This document shows positions 63,575 through 64,000 of a DNA stretch of 64,000 bases, one piece after another. The notes under the pieces were generated by a model, which saw nothing but the letters and a program-made list of their open reading frames with translations, did no database searches and was not told the DNA's origin. The translations under genes and the position numbers were made by a program. The DNA is from Brachyhypopomus gauderio (Eukaryota; Chordata; Actinopteri; Gymnotiformes; Hypopomidae): contig NC_135228.1 in NCBI RefSeq assembly GCF_052324685.1, positions 11,446,215 to 11,510,214 of the forward strand. Reading direction: 5' to 3'. The first letter of the stretch is position 1; every line of letters begins with the position of its first letter.

Positions 63575-63653
63575 ATGAAATGCTTCTCCCGGTACTTGCC
63601 TTACCTTTTCAGACCTCCGAGCACCATCCTTTCCTCCAGCTGTCACACGGAAG
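63575..63653 (+). CDS. ppp2r2b: PP2A regulatory subunit B55 beta, Bbeta2-type first coding exon (partial gene)
   Basis: The exon encodes 26 residues, MKCFSRYLPYLFRPPSTILS then SSCHTE, and ends with one base before a GTAAGG donor. This is the N terminus of the human PPP2R2B Bbeta2 splice form with two conservative changes (Ile to Leu, Asn to Ser). The phase-1 donor fits the human junction, where the next exon starts the WD40 propeller common to all isoforms. PPP2R2B is a brain-enriched PP2A targeting subunit. The Bbeta2 N terminus directs PP2A to mitochondria and promotes fission and neuronal death. Only this exon lies in the window, and the remaining exons would be to the right. The upstream frame is open without a stop as far as 63506, so a longer N terminus is possible. 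Confidence 0.9.
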
Positions 63654-64000
63654 GTAAGGACTTAACGGGTGTGTGTGTGCGTAGCTGGGTGTGCGGGTGT
63701 CATATTTTCTGTGACCAAGAGCCAGTCACTGTGTGTGAAGTATTTGCAAATTAAAAAAAACAAAACAAAAATATACTTTGTTCTAGCCCGCGTAGTCTTT
63801 CGTTACAGTATTTCCCTATTACAGACGAACCTCTTTCTTTACTGGCATTGAGATAGTTGCATTGACATTTGAAACTACAACATGATGTCGAGGGTCACGG
63901 AAGATCTGTTTTTTTTTCCACCTCCTCATTACATTATTAATGTTCCGTCATCTGGTGTTGAACTGTGTTGTGCGCTCAGTGACATAACGGGTATAACTCT
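63654..64000 (+). other. ppp2r2b: Start of ppp2r2b intron
   Basis: AT-rich sequence follows the donor with a short TG run. No further exon is seen before the window ends. Confidence 0.7.

Overview
The window is vertebrate nuclear DNA, almost certainly from a ray-finned (teleost) fish. The genes are multi-exon with GT-AG introns and vertebrate orthologues. Intergenic space is compact and full of (CA)n, (TA)n and (GA)n microsatellites. Decayed Tc1-like and Ty3/gypsy elements of the kinds usual in fish are present. No prokaryotic or organellar features were seen.

Six protein-coding genes can be supported exon by exon. From left to right they are bod1 (+, 7539-8330), stc2 (+, 19029-22453), bnip1/sec20 (-, 24997-28810), crebrf (-, 38076-43892 coding, with 5' exons to about 44.6 kb and a long 3'UTR down to about 29.6 kb), pcyox1l (-, 52809-57374), and the first coding exon of ppp2r2b (+, 63575-63653, Bbeta2-type N terminus), whose remaining exons lie beyond the right edge. 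For the five complete genes every exon boundary used has GT/AG ends, the phases agree, and the predicted lengths (155, 292, 227, 689 and 500 aa) are near those of the human orthologues.

Layout: 1-7.5 kb is intergenic and repeat-rich, GC-rich at its left end. bod1 follows. The 9 kb between bod1 and stc2 holds a decayed Ty3/gypsy copy and other retroelement-like debris. stc2 and bnip1 converge. bnip1 and crebrf lie head to tail. An 8.5 kb block of AT-rich DNA downstream of crebrf is best read as its 3'UTR and contains a 26-bp minisatellite. The crebrf 5' region (44-49 kb) has several GC-rich islands. A 113-aa unrecognised ORF lies at 51.6 kb. pcyox1l carries a Tc1-like insertion in intron 5. 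The 57.4-63.2 kb interval has microsatellites, an AT-rich inverted repeat and a candidate promoter/exon.

The bod1-stc2-bnip1-crebrf set matches human 5q35.2, where NKX2-5 lies between STC2 and BNIP1. No homeobox exon is visible in that gap here. PCYOX1L and PPP2R2B belong to human 5q32, so the window joins two human neighbourhoods. The genes are not an operon and no shared pathway is implied. The strongest leads are residue changes at functionally described sites (bod1 Thr95 position, bnip1 BH3-like motif), a possible in-frame N-terminal extension of ppp2r2b, the minisatellite, and the unidentified ORF.
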